A DNA stretch of 64,000 nt from Anderseniella sp. (lineage in GTDB: Bacteria; Pseudomonadota; Alphaproteobacteria; Rhizobiales; Aestuariivirgaceae). Below are positions 43,952-52,838 of the stretch, piece by piece. Position 1 is the stretch's first letter; each line of letters starts with the position of its first letter. The notes beneath the pieces were generated by a model. The model saw nothing but the letters and a program-made list of their open reading frames with translations, did no database searches and was not told where the DNA came from. The position numbers and the translations under genes are program-made. The DNA is taken from NCBI GenBank assembly GCA_028289645.1, contig JANQOK010000014.1, forward strand, positions 62,001 through 126,000, given 5' to 3'.

Positions 43952-45193
43952 TCACGCCTTGACGAACTTTCCGTAATCCACCGGTTCATCCTTGTTGAGA
44001 TGATCGCTGACCGGGGCCATCGGATATTTGAGGCCGGTGGCGCAGTTGAACAGCACGGCAGTATCGTCCGGCGATATCTTGCCTTCAGCCAGCGCCCGCT
44101 TGTAGGCGGCAGCAGTGGCTGCCCCTTCCGGACACAACAGCAGCCCTTCCTGCTCTGCGATCACGTCGCGTGTCGCCATGATCTCATCGTCAGGAAGCGC
44201 CATGGCAAATCCGCCGGATTCATTGACGCCGCGAATAATCAGGAAGTCGCCAACCGCGACAGGTACACGGATGCCCGCCGCCACTGTGCTCGCGTCCTGC
44301 CACAACGGCGCGTGCTCTTCACCGTTCTCCCAGGCACGCACGATTGGCGCGCAGCCTTCCGCCTGGACCGCCACCATACGGGGCAGCGGACCGTCTATCC
44401 AGCCCAGTTGCTTAAGCTCGTGAAACGCCTTCCACATCCCGATCAGCCCGGTGCCGCCTCCGGTCGGATAGAAGATCACGTCGGGCAGTTTCCATCCGAA
44501 CTGCTCAGCCAGCTCCAGCCCCATGGTTTTCTTGCCTTCGATCCGGTAGGGCTCCTTCAGTGTCGAGACGTCATACCAGCCGACCGGGCCTTTGCCCTCA
44601 CCGACAATCTTGCCGCAGTCATTGATCAGTCCGTTGACCATATAGGTTTCCGCGCCCTGTTGCCGGATCTCGCGGATGTTGATGTCCGGCGTATCTGCCG
44701 GACAGAAAACCGTCGCCCGCTGGCCGGCACGGCGCGCATAGGCCGCCATGGCGGCGCCGGCATTTCCGTTGGTGGGTATTGCCAGATGCTCAACCCCCAG
44801 TTCCTTCGCCATGGAAACCGCCAGGCACAGGCCCCGGGCCTTGAAAGACCCGGTCGGCAACCGGCCTTCATCCTTGACGATGACCTTGCCCGGGGCTGCT
44901 CCAAGCCAGCCGGCGCACCGCTCAAGCCCGATCAGCGGCGTGACAACCTCGCCTAGCGAGATCCTGTTTTCCGCCTTTGTCACCGGCAGCAACGGGGCAT
45001 AACGCCAGAAACCGGCCACGGTTGATGTTTCAATGTCGGCCCTGGAAACCGCTTTGGACATGGCCTTGAGATCATAGCGCACCAGCAGTGGCCGCCCTGC
45101 CTCTGACAAGCCGTGCACTTCGCCGGACTTGTAGGTTTTGCCGGTGAGCGAGCATTCGAGGTGGCTGACGAAGGTTTGAGCGCTGTTGTCCAT
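43952..45193 (-). CDS. Threonine synthase or related PLP-dependent fold-type II enzyme
   Basis: A 413-residue enzyme. It has the PLP-lysine motif GRLPTGSFKARGL, the phosphate loop TNGNAGAAMAAYARR, and VIFYPTGGGTGLIGMW. An N-terminal segment, FVSHLECSLTGKTYKSGEVH, recalls the zinc-ribbon-like start of the plant/archaeal-type threonine synthases. It would convert O-phosphohomoserine to threonine, though threonine dehydratase-like activities are related. No thrA/thrB is adjacent. The start at 45193 is chosen because the upstream frame to 45409 lacks family character. Confidence 0.88.
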   Translation of the reverse strand: MDNSAQTFVSHLECSLTGKTYKSGEVHGLSEAGRPLLVRYDLKAMSKAVSRADIETSTVAGFWRYAPLLPVTKAENRISLGEVVTPLIGLERCAGWLGAAPGKVIVKDEGRLPTGSFKARGLCLAVSMAKELGVEHLAIPTNGNAGAAMAAYARRAGQRATVFCPADTPDINIREIRQQGAETYMVNGLINDCGKIVGEGKGPVGWYDVSTLKEPYRIEGKKTMGLELAEQFGWKLPDVIFYPTGGGTGLIGMWKAFHELKQLGWIDGPLPRMVAVQAEGCAPIVRAWENGEEHAPLWQDASTVAAGIRVPVAVGDFLIIRGVNESGGFAMALPDDEIMATRDVIAEQEGLLLCPEGAATAAAYKRALAEGKISPDDTAVLFNCATGLKYPMAPVSDHLNKDEPVDYGKFVKA

Positions 45194-45430
45194 GAGCTTG
45201 CAGATAGTCCTGTAAGATGAGTTGGCCGTATGAGACAGGTGAAGCCATAGGATGAATTGACAGCCAGTAATACGACCAACGCCAGAATATTTAGGGCCAG
45301 TTACAGATCCGGCGAAGCCTGCGCGCACTCGTTCATTTGACTTGAAGCCGATTGTATTCCTGAGTAGTCGGTTAGGGCCGCATAAGAGATTCTTTGCTGC
45401 AAGTGCCAAACCGGGGAGAGGACACCAACA

Positions 45431-46387
45431 ATGAGCGGCTTACTCGCGCTTCTGGATGATGTTGCAGCAATTGCCAAACTGGCAGCCAGTCAGATCGATG
45501 ACATCGCCGCCCAGGCCACCAAGGCCGGCAGCAAGGCAGCCGGAGTGGTTATCGATGACGCCGCGGTGACACCCAAATATGTCACCGGATTGCCGGCCAC
45601 ACGGGAACTGCCGATCGTCTGGAAGATTGCCCGGGCGTCGTTTTTCAACAAGCTTGTCATCCTGTTGCCCATTGCACTGTTGCTGAACGCCTTCCTGCCC
45701 TGGTTGTTGACGCCTTTGTTGATGATCGGGGGCGCCTATTTATGCTTCGAGGGCGCGGAGAAGGTCTGGCACCTGATATCGCCACACCAGGGGAGCCATC
45801 TCGAACAGGCGGAAACGCTGGATGCGGCCCACCTGGAAGAGCAACGCGTGAAGGGTGCGATCAAGACGGATTTCATCCTGTCGGCGGAGATCATGACCAT
45901 ATCGCTAGCGGCCATCGAGGCCGACAATGTCTGGGTTGAAGGCGCGGTTCTGGCAATGGTTGCAATCGGCATCACCGCAGCCGTCTACGGCGCGGTCGCG
46001 CTGCTCGTCAAAGCCGACGACATTGGCCTGAAGCTGAGCCAGGTCGGCCGTCTTGGCGTCACGCGCTGGTTAGGAAGGACTATCGTCAAGTCGATGCCGG
46101 CGGTCATGACCTTGATATCATCGATCGGCACGGCAGCTATGTTGTGGGTCGGTGGCAACATCATCGTTCACGGCCTGCACAATCTCGGATGGCACCTGCC
46201 CTACGAGACAATTCACCATTTTGCGCTGACGGTTTCACAGCAGTTGCCCACCGGCCAGGGATTTGTGGAATGGCTGGTCACCGCTGCTGCAGATGGTGTC
46301 ATCGGCCTGCTTCTTGGCTTTTGCCTGATCCCGGTAACCAATCTGCTGTTGCTGCCGACCGTAAACCTTTTCCGCAAAACCGGGTGA
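45431..46387 (+). CDS. DUF808 (YedI-family) membrane protein
   Basis: A 318-residue inner-membrane protein of the DUF808/YedI family. It starts MSGLLALLDDVAAIAKLAAS, a very conserved N terminus, followed by AGVVIDDAAVTPKYVTGL, RELPIVWKIARASFFNKL and about six to seven hydrophobic segments. Function is unknown. RBS GGGGAGAGGA upstream. It is divergent from the threonine-synthase-like gene and lies 92 bases before a lipid kinase gene on the same strand. Confidence 0.92.
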   Translation: MSGLLALLDDVAAIAKLAASQIDDIAAQATKAGSKAAGVVIDDAAVTPKYVTGLPATRELPIVWKIARASFFNKLVILLPIALLLNAFLPWLLTPLLMIGGAYLCFEGAEKVWHLISPHQGSHLEQAETLDAAHLEEQRVKGAIKTDFILSAEIMTISLAAIEADNVWVEGAVLAMVAIGITAAVYGAVALLVKADDIGLKLSQVGRLGVTRWLGRTIVKSMPAVMTLISSIGTAAMLWVGGNIIVHGLHNLGWHLPYETIHHFALTVSQQLPTGQGFVEWLVTAAADGVIGLLLGFCLIPVTNLLLLPTVNLFRKTG

Positions 46388-46479
46388 CACAGCAGCGGTT
46401 CAAACCTTGTTTCGTCGCAAAACTGAGATAGGGTCGCCGATCGCGGACGACTATCTCACACCCTGAATTCTCATTTGCA

Positions 46480-47373
46480 ATGCCCACACCGAACACACGG
46501 ATTGTCATCAATGCTCAGGCCGGGACTGCCTTGTCGCTTGGGGCCGAACGCCTGCGCGACATGTTGAATTGCCTGCCGGATGACCGGTTCGATTACCGGA
46601 TCGTAGAACCGGACACGCTGGTGGAAGAGTTAACCAATGCCTTTGAAAACCCGGCCATCCAATCAATCGTGGTCGGCGGTGGAGACGGCACCATATCGCA
46701 GGCAGCCAGCCTCGCCATGAAACACGACAAAACACTGGGCGTGCTGCCGCTGGGAACCATGAACCTGTTTGCCCGCGCCGTCTCCATGCCGCTCGACATT
46801 GCTGAGGCGGTCGCGGCTTTACCGGCGGCTCAACGCTCGCACGTGGACGTCGGAACTGTAAACGGCAGAATTTTCCTCAACCACGTGTCCGTCGGCCTGC
46901 ATCCCAGGTTCGTCGCGATTCGAGACAAGTTGCCCCGCTCAGGCAGGGCGTCCAAGATTTTCGCCGGGGTGAAGGAGTTTGCCAGGTTGCTCGGCAGAGC
47001 CCGGCCACTCAACCTTCAGGTGGAGGGTGATTTCCCACCCTTCCGCAATGATGCCGTACTGGCGATAGTCTTTGTGAACCCGATACCGGACCAACTTGGC
47101 AAGATGCCCGTAAGTCCGGACCAGGACGCCGGCAAACTTGCCCTGTACATGTCTGACGCAGAACACGCTCTTGAGCTGATTAGGATGGCCGCCAGCGCCG
47201 CTCTGGGATACTGGAACAGCTCTCCGCACATGGAGCGCTGGGTATCGCGGCGGGTCGAGGTCAAAGGCGAGACTGGCCTCCACGTTTCAATTGACGGTGA
47301 ACTGACAAAGGTGTGGGGTCCTGTTTCTTGCACGATATCACCTTTGGCGCTCAGGGTACTGAGACCCGGGTAA
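46480..47373 (+). CDS. Diacylglycerol/lipid kinase family protein (YegS/DagK type)
   Basis: A 297-residue ATP-dependent lipid kinase. N-terminal RIVINAQAGTA, the ATP-binding VVGGGDGTISQAA and the conserved LGVLPLGTMNLFARAV are all present, as is a C-terminal HVSIDGEL strand. Members phosphorylate diacylglycerol or sphingoid bases; the substrate is not specified by sequence. Length is normal. No clear SD sequence is seen before the ATG. Confidence 0.92.
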   Translation: MPTPNTRIVINAQAGTALSLGAERLRDMLNCLPDDRFDYRIVEPDTLVEELTNAFENPAIQSIVVGGGDGTISQAASLAMKHDKTLGVLPLGTMNLFARAVSMPLDIAEAVAALPAAQRSHVDVGTVNGRIFLNHVSVGLHPRFVAIRDKLPRSGRASKIFAGVKEFARLLGRARPLNLQVEGDFPPFRNDAVLAIVFVNPIPDQLGKMPVSPDQDAGKLALYMSDAEHALELIRMAASAALGYWNSSPHMERWVSRRVEVKGETGLHVSIDGELTKVWGPVSCTISPLALRVLRPG

Positions 47374-47455
47374 CTGCCTCTGCCTCGCTGCTGATCTCGC
47401 CGCCGCCCTGCTTCGCTCCGACAAGTGAACCACCCTATTGCGCACCTTGATTGTA

Positions 47456-47470
47456 GAACATATAGTGAAC
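47456..47470. promoter_or_regulatory. LexA (SOS) box, alphaproteobacterial type
   Basis: GAACATATAGTGAAC is a perfect GAAC-N7-GAAC direct repeat (GTTC-N7-GTTC on the other strand), the operator recognised by alphaproteobacterial LexA. It ends two bases before the ATG of the radical SAM gene, so a bound repressor would also cover the translation start region. Confidence 0.8.
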
Positions 47471-47472
47471 AA

Positions 47473-48708
47473 ATGGCTAAACTCTCCTTACAACAAAAGC
47501 TTGCAATACTTAGCGATGCTGCCAAGTACGACGCTTCGTGCGCGTCGTCCGGGTCAACGCGGCGCGACTCACGAAACGGCAACACACTTGGTTCAAACGA
47601 AGGCAGCGGCATCTGTCATGCCTATGCGCCGGACGGCAGGTGCATCAGCCTGCTTAAGATCCTGATGACCAACTTCTGCATTTACGATTGCAGCTATTGC
47701 GTCAACCGGGCGTCCTCAAATGTCCCCAGGGCGCGCTTTTCGGTTGACGAGGTTGTCAGGCTGACGATCGAGTTTTACCGCCGCAACTATATTGAAGGAC
47801 TGTTTCTGTCATCCGGCATCATCCGCTCGCCGGATGCGACCATGCTGGACATGGTCAGGATCGCGCGCAAATTGCGGCACGAGGAGAGGTTTCGCGGCTA
47901 TATCCATCTCAAGACAATACCCGACGCAGCGCCGGAACTGATCGCGGAAGCAGGCCTGCTCGCGGACCGATTGTCGATCAATGTCGAGCTGCCCACCGAT
48001 GCCGCCGTGAAGCAGTACGCGCCTGAGAAAAATCCTGACCAGATCCGCAAGGCCATGGCCGATGTCCGCCTGCGCAAGGATGGCTCAGCTGAGCGATCCC
48101 ACACCGGCAAACGCCCGCCACGGTTTGCGCCTGCAGGTCAGTCCACCCAGATGATTGTAGGCGCCGATGGTGCCAGCGATGCAACCATCCTGCACCAGTC
48201 CACACGGCTGTATTCCAGCTACCGGCTCAAGCGGGTTTACTATTCAGCCTTTTCACCGATCCCCGACAGCTCGGCCAAACTGCCGCTGATCAGCCCGCCG
48301 CTGCAGCGCGAGCACCGCCTGTACCAGGCCGACTGGCTGCTGCGGTTTTACGGTTTTGAGCTCGGCGAAATCACGTCCGTGACAGCCGACGGCAATCTCG
48401 ACCTCGAGATAGACCCCAAACTGGCCTGGGCCTTGGCACATCGTGGCCTGTTTCCGGTTGATGTGAACAGGGACAGCCGTGAGATGCTGCTCCGGATACC
48501 AGGCTTTGGCGTGAAGACAGTGAACCGCATCCTGTCAACACGACGCCATCGCAGTCTGCGATACGACGACATCGCACGTATGGGGGCTTCGCTGAAAAAG
48601 GCCCGCGCCTTCATTACCGCCGTCGGCTGGACTCCGGGCGCGCTCACCGACAGCGCTGACCTGAGAGCCCGTTTTGCGCCGCAGCCGCAACAATTGACGC
48701 TGCTATGA
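47473..48708 (+). CDS. Putative DNA modification/repair radical SAM protein
   Basis: A 411-residue protein of the radical SAM family that occurs as the partner of DUF4130/UdgX proteins. The [4Fe-4S]/SAM motif is CIYDCSYC with Cys 69, 73 and 76. It also has SSGIIRSPDATMLDMV, SINVELPTD, QMIVGADGASDATIL and a C-terminal helix-hairpin-helix, LLRIPGFGVKTVNRIL, indicating DNA binding. The reaction is unknown. The start at 47473 is chosen because the SOS-type box lies immediately before it, and the family begins at KLSLQQKLAILSDAAKYDAS. Its stop overlaps the next start by four bases. Confidence 0.95.
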   Translation: MAKLSLQQKLAILSDAAKYDASCASSGSTRRDSRNGNTLGSNEGSGICHAYAPDGRCISLLKILMTNFCIYDCSYCVNRASSNVPRARFSVDEVVRLTIEFYRRNYIEGLFLSSGIIRSPDATMLDMVRIARKLRHEERFRGYIHLKTIPDAAPELIAEAGLLADRLSINVELPTDAAVKQYAPEKNPDQIRKAMADVRLRKDGSAERSHTGKRPPRFAPAGQSTQMIVGADGASDATILHQSTRLYSSYRLKRVYYSAFSPIPDSSAKLPLISPPLQREHRLYQADWLLRFYGFELGEITSVTADGNLDLEIDPKLAWALAHRGLFPVDVNRDSREMLLRIPGFGVKTVNRILSTRRHRSLRYDDIARMGASLKKARAFITAVGWTPGALTDSADLRARFAPQPQQLTLL

Positions 48709-50141
48709 CGCGTTTCGTCACTCTGCCCCGCATTGGCACTGCAACGGCATGGCGTGAGGCGGCACGCAGCTGCTTGGCCGCAGGCATTCCCCCGGAGCAA
48801 ATCACCTGGGGTGGCATCGACAGCCCGCGCGGCCTGTTTGACCAGCCTGACATTGCGCCGGCATCAGGCACCACAAATGTGCCGCGCAGTTTCATTCAAC
48901 TCGCCGACAGCGTTGTCTGGCACAAGGATCCGTCACGGTTTGCGCAGCTGTATGCCCTGCTGTGGCGTCTGCTTGACAATCCTCAATTGACAAACGATCG
49001 CGGTGACGCCGCAGTGGCCAGGTTGCGGCGAATGCAGAAGAACGTCCATCGCTGCCAGCACAAGATGAAAGCCTTTGTCAGGTTTCGAGAGGTCGGCGCC
49101 CCAGGTGCGCAGCGCCGGTCGTTTGCGGCCTGGTTTGAACCGACCCATCACACTGTCGAGCCCACAGCGCAGTTCTTCCAGCGCCGATTTGCCGACATGG
49201 ACTGGCGTATTCTCACGCCGGACGTCTCGGCCATTTTCGAAAACGGCAAACTGCGACTGGTCGAAGACAGGTTCGATCCGCAATTGCCGGAGGATGCCAG
49301 CGAGGAGCTCTGGATCACCTACTTCCGCAACATCTTCAACCCGGCCCGGTTGAAGGTACAGGCCATGCAGTCTGAAATGCCGAAAAAGTACTGGAAAAAC
49401 CTGCCCGAGGCAGTTGCCATCCCCGACCTTATTGCAGCGGCTCCTGCCCGTGCCCGCGCCATGGCTCAAAACTCCCCCACCCTGCCGCCGGGGCGGATGC
49501 GCAGCATCAAGGCGCAGTTGCCGGCGCCGACATCGGCATGGACCGGACCTGCAGGTGCGCTACCGGCGGCAATCCACGCCTGCACCCGTTGCCCGTTGCA
49601 CCGTGAGGCCACACAGGCAGTTCCCGGCGAAGGTCCTCAGGCCGCGAAGGTCATGATTGTCGGTGAACAGCCCGGTGACCAGGAAGACCTGCAAGGCCGC
49701 CCGTTCGTGGGTCCGGCGGGTCAGTTGTTCGATGACATTGCACGGTCGGCAGGTCTCGACCGCGATCGGGTCTACGTGACCAATGCGGTCAAGCATTTCA
49801 AATTCACGCCCCGTGGCAAACGCCGCTTGCACCAGCGGCCGTCGGCATCCGAGATCCGCCATTGCCGCTGGTGGCTCGATGCCGAACTGGCCAATGTCAG
49901 ACCCAACCTGGTCGTCGCGATGGGCGCGACCGCAGCCGAGGCCCTGACCGGTTCAGGTACCGGCATACTGCAACGTCGCGGCAAGGTGGAGCGAACTCCT
50001 GCCGGACATGATGTGCTGATTACAGTTCACCCGTCATACCTGTTGCGCTTGACCGACAATGATCGCCGCACTGACGAGATCGCGAAATTCCGGGCAGATC
50101 TGAAGTTCGCATCACATGTTTTGGCACAGCATTCTGCATAA
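48705..50141 (+). CDS. DUF4130 - UdgX-type uracil-DNA glycosylase fusion
   Basis: A 478-residue two-domain protein. Residues 1-245 are DUF4130 (VVWHKDPSRFAQLYALLWRL, RMQKNVHRCQHKMKAFVRFR), found with the radical SAM partner. Residues 280-475 are a family-4-like UDG: FeS cysteines CTRC at 293-296 and further ones, motif A GEQPGDQED (320-328), KRRLH (372-376) in the loop where UdgX carries the His that becomes covalently linked to uracil sites, and VHPSYLL (441-447). The insert identifies it as UdgX rather than an ordinary family-4 UDG. Translationally coupled to the radical SAM gene and so under the same SOS-type box. Confidence 0.95.
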   Translation: MTRFVTLPRIGTATAWREAARSCLAAGIPPEQITWGGIDSPRGLFDQPDIAPASGTTNVPRSFIQLADSVVWHKDPSRFAQLYALLWRLLDNPQLTNDRGDAAVARLRRMQKNVHRCQHKMKAFVRFREVGAPGAQRRSFAAWFEPTHHTVEPTAQFFQRRFADMDWRILTPDVSAIFENGKLRLVEDRFDPQLPEDASEELWITYFRNIFNPARLKVQAMQSEMPKKYWKNLPEAVAIPDLIAAAPARARAMAQNSPTLPPGRMRSIKAQLPAPTSAWTGPAGALPAAIHACTRCPLHREATQAVPGEGPQAAKVMIVGEQPGDQEDLQGRPFVGPAGQLFDDIARSAGLDRDRVYVTNAVKHFKFTPRGKRRLHQRPSASEIRHCRWWLDAELANVRPNLVVAMGATAAEALTGSGTGILQRRGKVERTPAGHDVLITVHPSYLLRLTDNDRRTDEIAKFRADLKFASHVLAQHSA

Positions 50142-50284
50142 CACCGGCAACGCAATCCTACTCTTTTGGATAATTTGCCCGGCACTTGCCCGGATGTGCT
50201 GAGGCCAAAAAATTTCGTTAAACCAGAGTACCTCCCACTTATTGATCCACTGCGGGTTGCGCAGACACCAAAGGGGCAGGTTGC

Positions 50285-51022
50285 CTATTTGTTTGTGTAT
50301 CTCACCATTTCCTGTGCCAATGCCTGTGCTGCAGCCTCTACGAGTTTTGCGCCGTCTTCAGGATTGGCCAGACTGGGGTCAGACCCTTTGCGGCCATCAG
50401 GGTATCGCCTACGAAAGTCGTGGGCATCGGTGAACCTGCCATCGGCTGCTATCTGAGGGTCCAGCGGAGCCATTTTTTTGGCATGAGGATAAAGGTGCTG
50501 GGTTATAGCGATCTCCGAAGGTGTTGCATGTGAACCGTGGCCCTTCGGGTACATGTCAGCCAGCAGTTTTCGGATGCCAGGAAGGTCAAACCAGCTCCTT
50601 AGAGCCAGATTGAGATTGTCCAGGTCTTGCTGCAAAGAACGCTGTGCATGGATCTCACTGAACGCGGCGGTCACGGTGGCGATATTGCCGCCATGGCCAT
50701 TCAGAAAGGCGATATGCCGAAAACCTGCATTAGACAGCGACGCCACCACATCCTGAACCACCGCCATCAGGGTCGACGGCTTCAGTGAAATTGTGCCGGG
50801 AAAAGCCAGATGAGATTGCGCCATCCCGAGCGCTAGGGTGGGACCGACAAGAAAGCCACCGATTTCGCCGGCACGCCGGGCAACGACTTCGGCACACATA
50901 GCGTCGGTGCCCAGCAACCCCATGGGGCCGTGCTGCTCCACTGACCCAATCGGTATGACAATAGCCTGCGAATCCAACAGGTAAGTTTCAATTTCCTTCC
51001 ATGTGGCTTCGACAAGCAGCAT
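50285..51022 (-). CDS. Creatininase-family amidohydrolase
   Basis: A 245-residue metal-dependent amidohydrolase. Metal-binding elements are visible: SVEQHGPMGLLGTDAM (Glu, His, Asp), LNGHGGN and a further Glu near ATPSEIAI. The family includes creatininase, formamide hydrolases of flavin biosynthesis and MftE, the peptidase of mycofactocin maturation. This gene lies downstream of pqqE on the same strand, but with a 415-base gap. Substrate unknown. The start at 51022 (GAGATGG upstream) follows the family start; an upstream frame to 51106 is rejected. Confidence 0.88.
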   Translation of the reverse strand: MLLVEATWKEIETYLLDSQAIVIPIGSVEQHGPMGLLGTDAMCAEVVARRAGEIGGFLVGPTLALGMAQSHLAFPGTISLKPSTLMAVVQDVVASLSNAGFRHIAFLNGHGGNIATVTAAFSEIHAQRSLQQDLDNLNLALRSWFDLPGIRKLLADMYPKGHGSHATPSEIAITQHLYPHAKKMAPLDPQIAADGRFTDAHDFRRRYPDGRKGSDPSLANPEDGAKLVEAAAQALAQEMVRYTNK

Positions 51023-51437
51023 TATTGGTTTCCATCTCTTGGCATGTTGGCAACGCGAATTAGCCGGCTCCTCGGCACCCACGCCATGGCTTTGCAGCAC
51101 ATGCATGCCGCCACCGTCAACGGAGACATTGTCGTGAGCACGACATCTCTCATTTGTCAGGATCCGGTAGCTGGCGACATTTATGCCCGGTTATCAATGT
51201 CGGCCAGATCGGCAGTATAGGTTGAATCGACCATGGCGGCGAAAAACTGATGACAATGGAAGCTGGAATATCCATGGTCAAACATCCCGGTATTGCGTTT
51301 GACAATGTGTCGAACGGCGCCGAGACAATGCACGTTGAGGCCAGGGATACGAATGACACCGTGTTCAGCCGTTCACTGCAGATCAGTCCGGGCGGCTACG
51401 ATCAAACTTGAACCCACAGGATGGCATCTCGCCCCTG
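51023..51437. other. Gap between pqqE and the creatininase gene, possible degenerate coding remnant
   Basis: About 415 bases. A plus-strand frame at 51250-51411 encodes 53 residues (MTMEAGISMVKHPGIAFDNV and onward) with plausible composition, and an adjacent interrupted frame upstream (QDPVAGDIYARLSM) looks like a decayed gene start. Neither matches a family I can name. Both could be chance. Confidence 0.3.
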
Positions 51438-52535
51438 CTATCGCGCACCAATTCTCCGGTAGGTGAAGTGGTCTGCTGCTTCACTCACAGCTTGAGCCTG
51501 CCCTGCAATCTTCAGCATGGTGTCGTGCAGCGGTGACAGCGAACATGCCGGATCCATAGCCGCTGCGTCCCCTGCTATGGCCAGGGCCTGGCAACGGCAT
51601 CCGCCAAAGTCGACCTCGCGCCGCTCACACGATCTGCACGGTTCCTGCATCCAGCCGGTCCCGCGATAGGCATCGAACGCCGGCGAATGCTCCCAGATCT
51701 CCGCCAGCGGCTTTTCCGTCACGTTGTCAAACGTCAGATGCGGGATCGTGTGTGCCGCGTGGCACGGCATGGCCGTACCGTCTGGTGTTACCATGAAGGC
51801 ATCCTTGGCCCAGCCGCCCATGCATGGTTTGGGAAACTCCGCATAGTAATCCGGGGTCACAAAGTCGATCAGCAAGATGCCGCGCAGGCGCTCGCGTGCT
51901 GCTTCGACAATATCGACCTGGCGCATGACATCGTCCCAGGCCGGCATCAGTTGCGTCCGATTGATCAGCGCCCAGCCGTAATACTGCACATTGGCGATCT
52001 CCAGCCGCTCTGCGTCCAGCTGCAATGTAAGCTCAATGAAGTCGCTCACCTGGTGAATATTGTGCCGGTGGATCGGCGCGTTCAGGGTCAGCGGCAATTG
52101 TGCAGCGCGCACGGCCTGAGCAGTGGCCAGCTTGAGTTGGTGGGCGCCTTTCATGTTGCCGATCTTCTCGGTGATCTCGGGAGTTGCCCCCTGCACTGAC
52201 AACTGGACGTGATCAAGTCCGGCCTCCTTCAGTGCGGTAATCCGTTCCGGCTTGATGTTCACCCCGGCCGTGATCAGGTTCGAGTAGACGCCACGCGCCG
52301 ACAGTGCCGACACAATCTCCTCAAGGTCGCCTCTCAGGGTCGGCTCACCGCCCGACAGATGCACCTGCAGGATCCCTAGGTCGGCGGCTTCATTGAACAC
52401 CCGGATCCAATCCGCTGTGTCAAGTTCCGTGTTGGCCTTGAGCAGTTTTGCCGGGTTGGAGCAGTACGGGCATTGCAGCGGGCAGCGATGGGTCAGCTCT
52501 GCCAGCATGCCGATGGGAGGTCCAGGAGCAGTCAT
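51438..52535 (-). CDS. pqqE: PqqA peptide cyclase (radical SAM), PQQ biosynthesis
   Basis: A 365-residue radical SAM/SPASM enzyme that makes the carbon-carbon link between Glu and Tyr of PqqA, the first step of PQQ formation. SAM-cluster motif CPLQCPYC with Cys 18, 22 and 25, LSGGEPTLR, and a C-terminal SPASM region (CMGGW, MPCHAAHT, CRSCERREVDFGGCRCQ) for auxiliary clusters. The start at 52535 overlaps the pqqD stop by four bases; the longer frame is rejected. Confidence 0.97.
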   Translation of the reverse strand: MTAPGPPIGMLAELTHRCPLQCPYCSNPAKLLKANTELDTADWIRVFNEAADLGILQVHLSGGEPTLRGDLEEIVSALSARGVYSNLITAGVNIKPERITALKEAGLDHVQLSVQGATPEITEKIGNMKGAHQLKLATAQAVRAAQLPLTLNAPIHRHNIHQVSDFIELTLQLDAERLEIANVQYYGWALINRTQLMPAWDDVMRQVDIVEAARERLRGILLIDFVTPDYYAEFPKPCMGGWAKDAFMVTPDGTAMPCHAAHTIPHLTFDNVTEKPLAEIWEHSPAFDAYRGTGWMQEPCRSCERREVDFGGCRCQALAIAGDAAAMDPACSLSPLHDTMLKIAGQAQAVSEAADHFTYRRIGAR

Positions 52536-52831
52536 GCTACCACCAGCCTCCTGTCTGCCCAGACCTGCAGGAACCCGCATACATCATCCCGAACCACCTC
52601 TTCAGGTGCATCGTATTCGTCCGCCAGCGACGAGATGATCTCGGCCACCGTCGTGTCTCCGTCGCACCGTTTGAGGATGTCGTAACTGATTTCATCGGGC
52701 CACATGACTTTCTCCGGCGACAGCAACGCCCATGCACCACGTACCGGCTCAAACTGCAATCGCACGAAAGACGGTAGGCCCGGGCGGCTGTCCTCGGCAA
52801 TCACGGTACGATGGCGTTCGGCTGCAGCCAT
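52532..52831 (-). CDS. pqqD: PqqD, PqqA-binding chaperone
   Basis: A 99-residue protein that delivers PqqA to PqqE. It shows the family features RPGLPSFVRLQFEPVRGAWA, LLSPEKVMWPDEISYDILK and RCDGDTTVAEIISSLADEY. The start at 52831 is seven bases after the pqqC stop; the open frame continues upstream inside pqqC without family similarity. The coupled ATGA junction with pqqE supports a stoichiometric complex. Confidence 0.96.
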   Translation of the reverse strand: MAAAERHRTVIAEDSRPGLPSFVRLQFEPVRGAWALLSPEKVMWPDEISYDILKRCDGDTTVAEIISSLADEYDAPEEVVRDDVCGFLQVWADRRLVVA

Positions 52832-52838
52832 GGCAGGT

